This document shows positions 44,782 to 53,025 of a stretch of DNA of 64,000 nt, one piece after another. The stretch is from assembly GCF_041435015.1 (NCBI RefSeq), contig NZ_CP107989.1:868001-932000 (forward strand), in the 5' to 3' direction. Both the position numbers and the translations under genes were made by a program. Within the stretch, counting starts at the first letter, position 1. Every line of letters starts with the position of its first letter. A model generated the notes under the pieces. It worked only from the letters and a program-made list of their open reading frames with translations, was not told where the DNA came from and did no database searches. This stretch comes from Streptomyces canus. GTDB taxonomy: Bacteria; Actinomycetota; Actinomycetes; Streptomycetales; Streptomycetaceae.

Positions 44782-45687
44782 TCACGGCTCCGAGGTCTCG
44801 GACTCGAGTGACGTGCGCGTCGCCTTGCCGTACACGCCGGACTCGTCCTGAAGGACGAAGCGGGTGACCTGGTAGGTGCGCACCGCACTCTGGACCTGCT
44901 GGTCGAAGTCGCCGTCGGCTTCCCCGTCGTACATGCCGACCTGCCGGAGGCGGAGCTGGAGTTCGACGACCTCGGGCCCCTGGTCGCCGAGACCGAGGAC
45001 AGGCGGCCGGCCGCTCGACGCAGTCGGGCCGGGGGCCACCGTGGCGGTGGCGGCGGCGCTCGACGGGATCCCGGTCGGGGTGGCGGTACCCGTGGGGGAC
45101 GCGCTGTCGCCGGACTCCGCGCTCGGCGAGGAGGAGGGCGGCCGGGACGACTGTGTCGAGATGGCCGTAGGAGAAGAAGCGGTGACGGACGGACCGCTCG
45201 ACGACGGCTGCGACTCCGGTACACCCGCGCGCACCCCGCCGACCACGGAACCGTCCCGTGCCGGGCCGTCGTAGGTGAAGAACCCGCCGACGAAACCACC
45301 CGCGACCAGGACGGCGGCGGCCGCTCCCGCCCCGGCGACGATGACCGTCCGCCGCCTCCGACGGTCGGGGGTGCCGGCGGTCGGGGGCACCTCGGACGAC
45401 TGCCGCAGAGACTCCTCTTCCGCGTCCGTCGCGACCTCGGTGACTTCACCCAAGTCCCCTGTCAGGCCTGCCGGTTCCGACTCGCCGACCGGGTCCGCCG
45501 GTTCCTCGCCGACCTCCACGAAGGGCCGTATGCGCACCGGGTCGAAGTCCTCCGCGGCCGCCGCCTCGGCGGTACGGGACTCGAGGTGGGCCTCGGAGGC
45601 GCGGTGCGCGCAGGTGCAGGAGGGAGTGCCGTCCGCTGCCCTGGGCGCCCCGCACTCCGGGCAGACGAGGACTGGTGGTTCACTCAC
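44782..45687 (-). CDS. Membrane protein with zinc-ribbon-like N-terminus and peptidoglycan-binding domain
   Basis: The 301-residue protein starts with a Cys-rich motif (VCPECGAP...CTCAH, possible zinc ribbon), an acidic cytoplasmic segment, one membrane helix (about 112-135, VIVAGAGAAAAVLVAGGFVGGFF), a Ser/Pro/Thr-rich stalk (about 150-225) and a peptidoglycan-binding domain 1 (about 230-290, VLGLGDQGPEVVELQLRLRQVGMY). It likely links a cytoplasmic zinc module to the cell wall. Upstream inverted repeats (45703-45722) may regulate it. Function beyond wall binding is unknown. Confidence 0.8.
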   Translation of the reverse strand: MSEPPVLVCPECGAPRAADGTPSCTCAHRASEAHLESRTAEAAAAEDFDPVRIRPFVEVGEEPADPVGESEPAGLTGDLGEVTEVATDAEEESLRQSSEVPPTAGTPDRRRRRTVIVAGAGAAAAVLVAGGFVGGFFTYDGPARDGSVVGGVRAGVPESQPSSSGPSVTASSPTAISTQSSRPPSSSPSAESGDSASPTGTATPTGIPSSAAATATVAPGPTASSGRPPVLGLGDQGPEVVELQLRLRQVGMYDGEADGDFDQQVQSAVRTYQVTRFVLQDESGVYGKATRTSLESETSEP

Positions 45688-45702
45688 GCGCGTTCCCTCT
45701 CC

Positions 45703-45737
45703 CTACGATCTTCATATCGTAGACAGATATGCCATGC
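45703..45737. promoter_or_regulatory. Inverted repeat upstream of the peptidoglycan-binding protein gene
   Basis: CTACGAT (45703-45709) and ATCGTAG (45716-45722) form a perfect 7-bp inverted repeat with a 6-bp spacer. An overlapping ATATC/GATAT pair (45714-45731) adjoins it. The first arm begins 16 bp upstream of the leftward start codon. A regulator site or 5' leader hairpin is possible. Confidence 0.5.
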
Positions 45738-45972
45738 GGAAATTCCACAACTCTTATCGATCTGGAGCCATGGCGTCCGCAGGGCCGAGATTCAGCCATC
45801 GCGCGTGAAGGAGAGATGAACGGTGGCGGGCGTGAGGTCCCAACAGCCGGTCAGCGGCAGGGGACTTGGCGGCAAAGGGGTACACGAGACCGCGACAACA
45901 TGGGGTAACCGGCGGTAACTTCTGTCCCACCCGCTCCATTCACCCGCGCCACTCCGTCAGGAGACACTCCCC

Positions 45973-47313
45973 ATGCGCAGACTCTTCGCCGCCCTGGCGG
46001 CGACCACCGCCGTCCTCGGCGGCCTCACCGCGGCCGCCCCCTCCGCCACGGCCGCCGACTCGGGCAGCTTCAGCGTCCTCAGCTACAACGTCGCCGGCCT
46101 GCCCGAGGCCGTCTCCAGCGCTTCGACACCCCGCGAGTCGAGCACGACGGCGATCGGCCAGCGCATAGCGCCCTACGACATCGTCCACGTGGAAGAGGAC
46201 TTCAACTATCACGCCTACCTCTACGCGGGCGACACGAGCCACGCCTACCGCACCCCCACCAGCGGCGGCGCGGGCATCGGCAGCGGCCTCAACACCCTCT
46301 CGAAACTCCCCTACGACGGGGACGACTTCGAGCGGGTGCGCTGGAACTCCTGCCAGGTGGACTCGGGCGACTGTCTGACCCCCAAGGGCTTCACCTTCAT
46401 GCGCGAGCGCCTCGCCGAGGGCGTCTACGTCGACTTCTACAACCTGCACACCAACGCGGGCACCAACGACGGCGACCTCGCCTCCCGCGCCGACAACCTC
46501 AACCAGCTCACCGCCTTCATCCAGACCCACTCCGCAGGCAACGCCGTCGTGGTCATGGGCGACACCAATACCCGCTACACACGCTCCGGCGACACCATCG
46601 CCGAGTTCGCCGCCGCCAACGGCCTCACCGACCCCTGGGTGAAGCTCATCCGCGGCGGCACCCCGCCCGCCAAGGGCAGCGACGCCCTGGTCTGCGACCA
46701 GACGGGCCCCACCGTCCCCAACACCTGCGAGGTCGTCGACAAAGTCCTCTACCGCAGCAGCAAACTCGTTTCGCTGAACGCCACCGCGTACAACAACGAA
46801 CACGCCAAGTTCCTCACCGACGCCGGGCTGATGCTCTCCGACCACGACCCGATCAGCGTCGGCTTCACCTGGTCACGCAACGCCGCCTACCAGCTCAGCG
46901 ACCAGTACGGCGGCCCGCACGGCGACTACTACAACGACATCGACAGCGTCCCCGCCGGCGCCCGCGCCACCACCGTCGCCCTGCGCGCCGGCTCCCGCAT
47001 CGACCAGCTGAGCCTGACCCTGTCCAACGGCACCACCCTCGCCCACGGCGGGACCGGCGGCACCGCGTCCTCCCTCACGCTCGGCAGCGGCGAGTACGTG
47101 ACCACGGCGAACCTGTGCCAGGCCGAGAAGGACGGCCACACACGGATCTTCTACGCCAGGTTCACGACCAACCTCGGCCGCACCCTGACCGGCGGCACCA
47201 CCACCTCCGACTGCGTGACCCGCACCGCGCCGACCGGCTGGCAGATCGCCGGGTTCCACGGCCGTGGCGGTGAGGAGGTCGACAAGGTCGGCTTCATCTA
47301 CACCCAGCGCTGA
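45973..47313 (+). CDS. Secreted endonuclease/exonuclease/phosphatase-family hydrolase with C-terminal lectin-like domain
   Basis: The 446-residue secreted protein (signal peptide to about residue 27, ATA-ADSG) has an EEP domain like sphingomyelinase C or DNase I: SVLSYNVAGLPE, VHVEEDFNYH, DFYNLHTNAG, VVMGDTNTRY and SDHDPISVGF hold metal and catalytic residues. From about residue 310 a jacalin-like beta domain follows (YNDIDSVPAGARATTVALRAGSRIDQL). A phospholipase or nuclease activity is likely; the presence of VDFYNLHTNAG and short length favour the sphingomyelinase-like group. It starts a run of three secreted-protein genes. Confidence 0.85.
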   Translation: MRRLFAALAATTAVLGGLTAAAPSATAADSGSFSVLSYNVAGLPEAVSSASTPRESSTTAIGQRIAPYDIVHVEEDFNYHAYLYAGDTSHAYRTPTSGGAGIGSGLNTLSKLPYDGDDFERVRWNSCQVDSGDCLTPKGFTFMRERLAEGVYVDFYNLHTNAGTNDGDLASRADNLNQLTAFIQTHSAGNAVVVMGDTNTRYTRSGDTIAEFAAANGLTDPWVKLIRGGTPPAKGSDALVCDQTGPTVPNTCEVVDKVLYRSSKLVSLNATAYNNEHAKFLTDAGLMLSDHDPISVGFTWSRNAAYQLSDQYGGPHGDYYNDIDSVPAGARATTVALRAGSRIDQLSLTLSNGTTLAHGGTGGTASSLTLGSGEYVTTANLCQAEKDGHTRIFYARFTTNLGRTLTGGTTTSDCVTRTAPTGWQIAGFHGRGGEEVDKVGFIYTQR

Positions 47314-47322
47314 CCCCACTCA

Positions 47323-47348
47323 CCCCGGGGCGCTCCCGCGCCCCGGGG
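47323..47348 (+). terminator. Terminator after the EEP hydrolase gene
   Basis: CCCCGGGGCGC (47323-47333) pairs with GCGCCCCGGGG (47338-47348) around TCCC. It begins 10 bp past the stop codon. Confidence 0.85.
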
Positions 47349-47482
47349 CGCACAGGAATCACAAAAGAGTGGCAGGACGATTGACGCGCTCATGGCCAGG
47401 CCCTACTTTCTGATCGATTTACCGAACTCTGTTCGAAATACCGGTCATTGAGGTGCCCCCGCACGCCACCTTGGAGAGCAAG

Positions 47483-48859
47483 ATGAGCGCAAACCCCCAC
47501 CTGTCCCGCCGCGGCCTCCTGGGCATGACGGCCGCCGTGCCGCTCGCCCTGACGCTCGGCGCGGGCACCGCGCAGGCCGCCGACTCGGCGTACGCGATGG
47601 TGTACTTCACCGAGTCGACCAACCTCGGCGACGGCACCGACTACGGCCTGCACCTGGCCGTCAGCCCCGACGGGCTGAACTGGACGCCGCTCAACCAGAA
47701 CAACCCCCTGGTCACCCCCACCGCCGGCGCCCTCGGACTGCGCGACCCGTTCCTCATGCGCAGGCAGGACGGCACGTTCGTCGTGCTCGCCACCGACCTC
47801 AAGGGCACCGACTGGAGCTACAACAGCCAGTACATCCACGTCTGGGACTCCGCCGATCTGCGCACCTTCACCGGCTACCGGCGCCTGAAGCTGCACGACA
47901 TGACGACCCACAGCTGGGCGCCCGAGGCCTTCTGGGACGCGGGCCGGGGCCAGTACGCGGTCATCTACTCCGCGGTCAACTCCAGCGGCCACAACGTGAT
48001 CATGGTCAACTACACCAGCGACTTCGTCACCGCCTCGGCCCCGCAGGTGTTCTTCGACCCCGGCTACGACGTCATCGACGGCGACATGGCCGTGGGCGTG
48101 AACGGCTACAACTACCTCTTCTTCAAGAAGAACCAGACCCTGGTGAGCGCCAGATCCACCACCCTGAACCCGGGCAGTTTCACGGAGTACAGCGCGGGTG
48201 TGGCCCACGGCGGCACCGAAGCCCCCACCGTGGTCAAGTCCCTCAGCTCCGGCACCTGGTGGCTCTGGGGAGACACCTACACGCCCAACGGCGTCTTCTA
48301 CGCCTGGCAGGCCGGCAGCCTCGCCTCCGGCACCTGGACCGCCCTCGACCAGAAGACCTACACCCAGCCGGTCAACTCCAAGCACTGCGGCATCGCGACG
48401 ATCACCACGACCGAGTACAACAACCTGCTCGCGAAGTGGGGCGCCCCGGCCTGGAACCGGCTCAAGTCCTACAACTACCCGGCCCGTTACGTCCGCCACC
48501 ACGACTACGTGGGCCGCATCGACGAGTACCCGGTCGAGCCGTACAAGGACTCCCTGTGGACCCTCGTCCCTGGCCTGGCCGACAGCTCCGGGGTGTCGTT
48601 CCGGTCGGTCAACTACCCCGACCGCTACCTGCGGCACTACAACTACGCCCTCCAACTCGACGCCAACGACGGCACGTCGACGTTCGCCGGTGACGCGACC
48701 TTCTACCGTACGGCGGGCCTGGCGGACGCGAGCTGGGCCTCCTTCCGCTCGTACAACAACCCGACCCGCTACATCCGCCACTCCAACTACGTCCTGCGCA
48801 TCGACCCCGTCTCCACCACCACCGAGAAGCAGGACGCCACATTCCGAGTAGGTTACTGA
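47483..48859 (+). CDS. Secreted glycosidase-like protein with AbfB arabinose-binding domain
   Basis: The 458-residue protein has a Tat signal (SRRGLLGMTAA, cleavage near AQA-ADS). The N-terminal part (about 35-310) is a five-bladed beta-propeller like GH43 arabinanases (GLRDPFLMRRQDGTFVVLAT, SWAPEAFWDAGRGQYAVIYS, GGTEAPTVVKSLSSGTWWLW). The C-terminus (about 320-458) is an AbfB/CBM42 domain with three Y-x-x-RYVRH-type repeats (PARYVRHHDYVGRI, DRYLRHYNYALQLD, TRYIRHSNYVLRID). It probably removes arabinose units from plant polysaccharide. The start MSANPHLSRR is at 47483. Confidence 0.87.
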   Translation: MSANPHLSRRGLLGMTAAVPLALTLGAGTAQAADSAYAMVYFTESTNLGDGTDYGLHLAVSPDGLNWTPLNQNNPLVTPTAGALGLRDPFLMRRQDGTFVVLATDLKGTDWSYNSQYIHVWDSADLRTFTGYRRLKLHDMTTHSWAPEAFWDAGRGQYAVIYSAVNSSGHNVIMVNYTSDFVTASAPQVFFDPGYDVIDGDMAVGVNGYNYLFFKKNQTLVSARSTTLNPGSFTEYSAGVAHGGTEAPTVVKSLSSGTWWLWGDTYTPNGVFYAWQAGSLASGTWTALDQKTYTQPVNSKHCGIATITTTEYNNLLAKWGAPAWNRLKSYNYPARYVRHHDYVGRIDEYPVEPYKDSLWTLVPGLADSSGVSFRSVNYPDRYLRHYNYALQLDANDGTSTFAGDATFYRTAGLADASWASFRSYNNPTRYIRHSNYVLRIDPVSTTTEKQDATFRVGY

Positions 48860-48866
48860 TTCAACC

Positions 48867-48941
48867 GAAAAGCCCCCCTTGGCGCCCCGCGTTGTATACG
48901 CTCCAGGTCTTCTTCACGAGACCTTCACAGGGGGGCTTTTC
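48867..48941 (+). promoter_or_regulatory. Branched RNA structure that pairs with the ribosome binding site of the next gene
   Basis: A perfect 13-bp outer stem joins GAAAAGCCCCCCT (48867-48879) and AGGGGGGCTTTTC (48929-48941). Inside are two smaller hairpins, GCGT/ACGC (48889-48901) and AGGTCT/AGACCT (48905-48924), so the element folds as a three-way junction. The 3' arm holds the only ribosome binding site (AGGGGG) of the lamin-tail gene, whose ATG is at 48943. It begins 8 bp after the AbfB gene stop and could also serve as that gene's terminator. Confidence 0.65.
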
Positions 48942-48942
48942 C

Positions 48943-49437
48943 ATGCGCGGAGGACACATAGCCGTGGTCGCGGCCGCAGGCGCGCTGACCATGCTGGCCA
49001 CGGTCCCGGCCCACGCCGCCGAGTACTCGTCGGCGCTGAAGATCAAGGGCGTCCAGTACGACGCCCCCGGCAGGGACTCCAACAGCTGCGCCACCGGCAA
49101 CACCGACGAGGAGTATCTGACGATCAAGAACTACTCGCGGACCGCGACGGTGAACCTCAAGGGGTACGTCGTCAGGGACTCCACCAGCACCAACAAGTTC
49201 ACGTTCACGAAGAACCACACGCTCCAGCCCGGGGACTACGTGAAGCTGCGCGGCGGCCGCGGTACCGACTCCGACGCGAACAACGTCGTCTACCGCAACA
49301 ACTGCAACTTCATCTGGAACAACGACAAGGACACGATCTACCTCTACAAGCCCTCGGGGGCGCACGCCGACACCCACGCGTACACCAAGAGCGCCAACGA
49401 CCGGGACGGCAACGGGTACATCACGTACCACGGCTGA
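48943..49437 (+). CDS. Secreted lamin-tail-domain (LTD) protein
   Basis: The 164-residue secreted protein has a signal peptide ending AHA-AEYSS and an LTD beta-sandwich (LKIKGVQYDAPGRDSNSC, EEYLTIKNYSRTATVNLKGYVVRD, LQPGDYVKLRGGRG). LTDs bind surfaces or nucleic acid; function here is unknown. The ATG at 48943 lies two bases beyond the 13-bp stem that contains its ribosome binding site. The 3' end overlaps the convergent membrane-protein gene by 17 bp. Confidence 0.85.
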   Translation: MRGGHIAVVAAAGALTMLATVPAHAAEYSSALKIKGVQYDAPGRDSNSCATGNTDEEYLTIKNYSRTATVNLKGYVVRDSTSTNKFTFTKNHTLQPGDYVKLRGGRGTDSDANNVVYRNNCNFIWNNDKDTIYLYKPSGAHADTHAYTKSANDRDGNGYITYHG

Positions 49438-50425
49438 GCAGGTCGCGTCCGCTCACGACGGCCAGCGCGGCGGTCAGTGCGACCAGGGCCGCCGCCTGGG
49501 TCAGGACACCCACGCGCAACGCGCCGGGCAGGACGTCGAGCCACGGGTAGACCGCGGTGATCCGGACCGCCAGGAGGAGCAGACCCAGCGCCGCGAGAGC
49601 CGCGGCCTCTTCGGCGGGGACGCGGTTCTCGCCCCGCGCGCGGTACAGCAGCCAGACGAGGGCCGTCACGAGGTAGCACGTCACGAGCGCCCAGACGGTG
49701 TCGACCCCGCCGGGCAGTGCCACCACGGAGCCGCCCATCAGCACGCAGCAGGCGGCGAAGACCAGGCCGGGCGCGCTCATGGGAAGAGCCGCCGGGGGCG
49801 CGTCGCGGTGATGGGCCGCACAGAGCGCCAGCGCCGTCGAACAGGCCAGCACGGCGGCCGCGACGACATAGGCGGAGTCCGAGGGGGCGAAGTCGCGAGC
49901 CCAGAGATCGACCAGCGGCAACAGCGTCGGCAGGGCCGCCACGAGCGCGGACGTCTGGGCGAGGCGGCGGTGGTCGCGCAGGAGGGCGAAGTAGGCGACC
50001 GTCCACAGCAACGGCAGGAACCACTGGGCGGCCGCGACGGCGCCGGCCCACACGCCGTGACCGGTGAAGCCGTCCGTGAACATGTCCCATTGGCTCCCGC
50101 CACGGGTCGACGCCCAGGTCAGTCCCAGCACCCGGTCGACCACGGCGGACGCCGCCTGCAGCAGCACGGCGAAGAGCGCGAAGAGGCGGACGGCCGAGCC
50201 GAGCACGGCGTAGCGGCGGGGCACGCCGCCCGCGCCGAGCCTGCTGCGCACGGCCAGCGCGACGATGCTCGCCACCTCGCCGAGGGTGGGCCGGCTCTGG
50301 TCCTGGGTCTCCTGGTCGACGTCCCAGAGGTAGGTCTCGACCATTTCCTCCTCGCGCTCGCGCCGGTAGTAGGCGGGCAGCAGCCGCAGGACGGAGCGGT
50401 AACGGGCCTCGAGCAACGTCGTCAT
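49421..50425 (-). CDS. Multi-pass membrane protein paired with PadR regulator
   Basis: The 334-residue protein has a cytoplasmic N-terminal domain (RYRSVLRLLPAYYRREREEEMVETYLWDVDQE, the HAAS-like region found beside PadR regulators) and about eight hydrophobic helices. Such proteins are encoded with PadR regulators, but their action is unknown. The ATG at 50425 overlaps the PadR stop as ATGA, so the start at 50866 of the longer frame is wrong. Expression is set by the PadR operator at 50825-50849. Confidence 0.82.
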   Translation of the reverse strand: MTTLLEARYRSVLRLLPAYYRREREEEMVETYLWDVDQETQDQSRPTLGEVASIVALAVRSRLGAGGVPRRYAVLGSAVRLFALFAVLLQAASAVVDRVLGLTWASTRGGSQWDMFTDGFTGHGVWAGAVAAAQWFLPLLWTVAYFALLRDHRRLAQTSALVAALPTLLPLVDLWARDFAPSDSAYVVAAAVLACSTALALCAAHHRDAPPAALPMSAPGLVFAACCVLMGGSVVALPGGVDTVWALVTCYLVTALVWLLYRARGENRVPAEEAAALAALGLLLLAVRITAVYPWLDVLPGALRVGVLTQAAALVALTAALAVVSGRDLLSRGT

Positions 50426-50817
50426 GCCAGACCTCCGGCGAGTCCGTGGCCCGGGGCGGGCGCGCCGGTCGTTCCAGGAGCACTTCCGGGGGTACGCCGC
50501 CCGTCGGCGATGCGCTTCTTCGCTGCGCTGGCTCCGGCGGCCAACCGCTCCGCCTCGGCGTCCAGGGCCGCGGTGCCCTCGTCCGTGAGGCGGTAGTAGC
50601 GCCGGAGCCGGCCCTGCTGCACCTCCTCGCGGTCCAGCACGATCAGTTCGTCGGCGGTGAGCCGGTCCAGTACGCCGTAGAGGGTGCCGACGCGCATCTG
50701 TACGGCCCCTTCGGACAGTTCCTCGACCTCGCGCAGGATGCCGTAGCCGTGCCGCGGCTGATCGGCGAGGGCGGTCAGAACGAAGAACGCCGCCTGTGTC
50801 ATGTTCCTCGGTGCCAT
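50422..50817 (-). CDS. PadR-family transcriptional regulator
   Basis: The 131-residue winged-helix repressor has the PadR pattern MTQAAFFVLTALADQPRHGYGILREVEEL, then MRVGTLYGVLDRLTADELI and RRYYRLTDEGTAAL. A Gly/Pro-rich C-terminal tail replaces the long helix of bigger members. It overlaps the membrane-protein gene by four bases. The 25-bp palindrome eight bases upstream of its ATG should be its own operator. No Shine-Dalgarno is visible, so the transcript may be leaderless. Confidence 0.9.
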   Translation of the reverse strand: MAPRNMTQAAFFVLTALADQPRHGYGILREVEELSEGAVQMRVGTLYGVLDRLTADELIVLDREEVQQGRLRRYYRLTDEGTAALDAEAERLAAGASAAKKRIADGRRTPGSAPGTTGAPAPGHGLAGGLA

Positions 50818-50824
50818 GAAACAA

Positions 50825-50849
50825 GAATATATCGGCTCCCGATATATTC
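50825..50849. promoter_or_regulatory. PadR operator (perfect 11-bp inverted repeat)
   Basis: GAATATATCGG and CCGATATATTC flank CTC. The site ends 8 bp before the PadR start codon and its TATA core overlaps any promoter there, as expected for autorepression. AT-rich text is very rare elsewhere in this genome. Confidence 0.8.
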
Positions 50850-50882
50850 AGCGAGCCGAAACGCACGATCGGGTGGGAACGG

Positions 50883-50927
50883 CGAACAGGGCCCGCCTCA
50901 ATGCGGATGGTGGGCGGGCCCTGTTCG
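50883..50927. terminator. 15-bp stem-loop between divergent genes
   Basis: CGAACAGGGCCCGCC (50883-50897) pairs perfectly with its complement at 50913-50927 around a 15-nt loop. It lies between two divergent genes, where no terminator is needed. Rightwards it is followed by GGTCATTTTG. It may end a short transcript or act in the 5' leader of the gene at 51144. Confidence 0.5.
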
Positions 50928-51143
50928 GGAGGTCATTTTGGCGTGCGGGGTCCCGAACGGGGCACGAGTGAAGCGCGGCCGCTCTGTGCGGAACGTGTGC
51001 GCCCCGTGTGCGCGGGGCAGATCATGGGTCGGCGGGCACCGCACACCGGACGTGTCCGCCTGCCGGACCCCGCCTGGTCCGTACGGGTCGGCGGCGACGA
51101 TACTTGGCCCCGGCACGCACCACTCCTTCTCACAGATGGACTC

Positions 51144-52244
51144 ATGTCAAGCACTCCCACGGCACCTTCCACCGTCTGGCTGGCCCGCGGCCGCCATCTC
51201 GGATCCGACGCGGCCGACGTCCTGCGCCACACCCTGGAGCGACTGAAGGAGAGCGCGACCCTCGACGACTTCCAGGAGCCGTCCAGGACCGGGGACGACC
51301 CGGACCGCGTCTTCGAGGCCCGCTGGCGGGTCGCCGACGAGGTGACCGTCAGGGCCCGGCTCTCGCTCTCCCCCGTGTCGAGCGGCGGACAGGACTGGGT
51401 GCTGGCGGCCGAGGCGGAGCAACCGTGGGATCTGCGCTGGCCGTCGCCCGCGACCATGTTCTGGCCCGACAGCGCGGACGTCTTCTGGGACCGTGACGCC
51501 GCCACAGGGCTGCGCCTGAGGGACCTGAGCGTGCTGCCCGAGGAGGACAAGGACGTACGGCGACTGCTCCGGCAGGCCGTGCGGGGCAGCTGGGCCGTGC
51601 ATGTCGTCGTCCACGAGGCCATGACCACCGACCAGCGCGGCCGCCGCCCGCTGGCGGACATGGTCCCGCCCGGTCTGCGCCACCGCGTGGTCGAGCACCG
51701 GGCGCAGCCGCACCAGCTGCGGGTCCTGAACTGGGCCGTGAAGGACTTCGGCGTGGAGGTGCCGCGCGGCGGTGCCGTGGTGCTGCCCGGGACGCCGGTG
51801 CCGCCCGGCTACGACGGCCAGGACTTCTCCGTACGCAGTGTGTTCCTCGACGGTTCTGAGCCCACCGAGCTCATCGCGACCGTGACGCGCTACGCCATGA
51901 TGCCCAAGCCGCTGCCGGACGACGCCTGGGCGGCGGTGACCTCTCTGCGGGAGCAGTGGCAGCTGCTGACGCTGCAGGAGGAACTCGCACGCGAGCGCGC
52001 GCTCGTGACGATGTACGCCGATGCGCTGGAGGCCATGACGAAGTCCCGGGACCTGTACCGGGAGGCCGCCGAGCGGGCGAACGAGGCGCTGGCGATCTAC
52101 CGCGAGAACGCCCCGGCACCGGAGCCCCGTGCGGATCCGGAGGCCACCTCGCCGTTGCAGCAGCTCTCCCGGACGTTCGGGCGCTGGAAGGGCACCTTGA
52201 AGCCCGCGGCCCGCGACGAGGACTCGGACCAGCAGATCAGCTGA
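51144..52244 (+). CDS. Hypothetical protein with C-terminal coiled coil
   Basis: The 366-residue protein is not recognised. It has a mostly beta N-terminal two thirds (RARLSLSPVSSGGQDWVLAA, GDGSEPTELIATVTRYAMMP) and a strongly helical segment at about 280-345 (LREQWQLLTLQEELARERAL, DALEAMTKSRDLYREAAERA) that should form a coiled coil. No signal peptide or membrane helix is seen. The ATG at 51144 is chosen; the frame is open to 50901. Its 3' end carries part of a 17-bp duplication that also covers the stop of the convergent gene's lost tail. Confidence 0.65.
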   Translation: MSSTPTAPSTVWLARGRHLGSDAADVLRHTLERLKESATLDDFQEPSRTGDDPDRVFEARWRVADEVTVRARLSLSPVSSGGQDWVLAAEAEQPWDLRWPSPATMFWPDSADVFWDRDAATGLRLRDLSVLPEEDKDVRRLLRQAVRGSWAVHVVVHEAMTTDQRGRRPLADMVPPGLRHRVVEHRAQPHQLRVLNWAVKDFGVEVPRGGAVVLPGTPVPPGYDGQDFSVRSVFLDGSEPTELIATVTRYAMMPKPLPDDAWAAVTSLREQWQLLTLQEELARERALVTMYADALEAMTKSRDLYREAAERANEALAIYRENAPAPEPRADPEATSPLQQLSRTFGRWKGTLKPAARDEDSDQQIS

Positions 52245-52265
52245 ACAGGCAGATCAGCTGAACAG
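52232..52265. repeat. 17-bp tandem duplication at convergent gene ends
   Basis: GCAGATCAGCTGAACAG occurs twice in a row (52232-52248 and 52249-52265). The first copy contains the stop codon of the gene at 51144 and the second contains the TGA (52254-52256) that ends the lost tail of the isomerase-family gene. It looks like a recent slip event. Confidence 0.85.
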
Positions 52266-52358
52266 CGGGAAGCGGTCCGCGTCCGCTCCGAGGGCCAGGC
52301 GTTCGGGGTCCGTGAGCGGTGTGCGTCCGGTGGCGGCGCGGGCGTAGTGCTCGTCACT
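52254..52358 (-). pseudogene. Tail of the isomerase-family gene cut off by a nonsense codon
   Basis: After the TGA at 52359-52361 the same frame continues without a break for 34 codons, SDEHYARAATGRTPLTDPER then LALGADADRFPLFS and TGA. Family proteins end in exactly this pattern (xxDEHYAxAATGR.PLT..E...LG..AxRFPLFS), with Trp where the TGA stands. One TGG to TGA change explains the break. Confidence 0.75.
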
Positions 52359-52913
52359 TCAGTCGAGCGGAACGGGCCGGCCGAGGAGACCGTCGAGGGT
52401 GGCGCGCACCGCGGCCAGGCCGGCCGGGGACGGTCCGACGGCCTCCGGCAGGTCGGTGACGAGGTCGAGGTGGTGGATGGTGGCCTCGACGGCGAGGGTG
52501 AGCACGAGGTCCCCGGCCGTCAGCACATGGCCCTGCGTGGCGACCCGCAGATCCGGCCGGGCGTCCGCGGCGGCGTTCACGGCGGCCGCGGTGGTCTCCA
52601 GGTACAGGTCGCGCAACTGGCGGAAGTCGAGGAACATGCTGGCGCTCACCCGGTTCCAGCGCCGTCCGTTCGCCGCGCCGGCGGGGTCCGGCGCCCAGTC
52701 CCGCCAATAGGTCACGGCGTCCCGGTCGGGCGGTCCCGCCGCGGGCGTGTGCAGGGCGACCAGGGCCCGCTGGGCGTCCCCGGCACAGTGGAAGACCAGG
52801 TCGCGCACCGCCCAGCCCGCGCAGCCGGTGGGCCGCCAGGACTCCTCGTCCCCGAGGGGGCGTACGACGACCGCGAAGGCCTCGTAGGCGGCGCGCAAGA
52901 CGTCTGCGTTCAT
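52359..52913 (-). CDS. Maleylpyruvate isomerase family (MDMPI-type) enzyme, probably truncated
   Basis: The 184-residue product has the MDMPI/DinB-like signature CAGWAVRDLVFHCAGDAQRALVALH and ATIHHLDLVTDLPEA, which supply the metal-binding His set used by mycothiol-dependent isomerases. It stops at RPVPLD with TGA, while the same frame continues with the normal family C-terminus up to 52254. The tail is only 35 residues, so the shortened protein could still fold. The ATG at 52913 gives the family N-terminus. Confidence 0.8.
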   Translation of the reverse strand: MNADVLRAAYEAFAVVVRPLGDEESWRPTGCAGWAVRDLVFHCAGDAQRALVALHTPAAGPPDRDAVTYWRDWAPDPAGAANGRRWNRVSASMFLDFRQLRDLYLETTAAAVNAAADARPDLRVATQGHVLTAGDLVLTLAVEATIHHLDLVTDLPEAVGPSPAGLAAVRATLDGLLGRPVPLD

Positions 52914-53025
52914 GGCGCCAGCCTAGGCGGGGCTCTTTTCCCGGGGTGACGGGAGGTGTCGGTGGGCCCGCTGTGGATACGCGGTGGGGACAGCACCTCG
53001 GCCCGTCCGGAAGGTCACCGTCATC

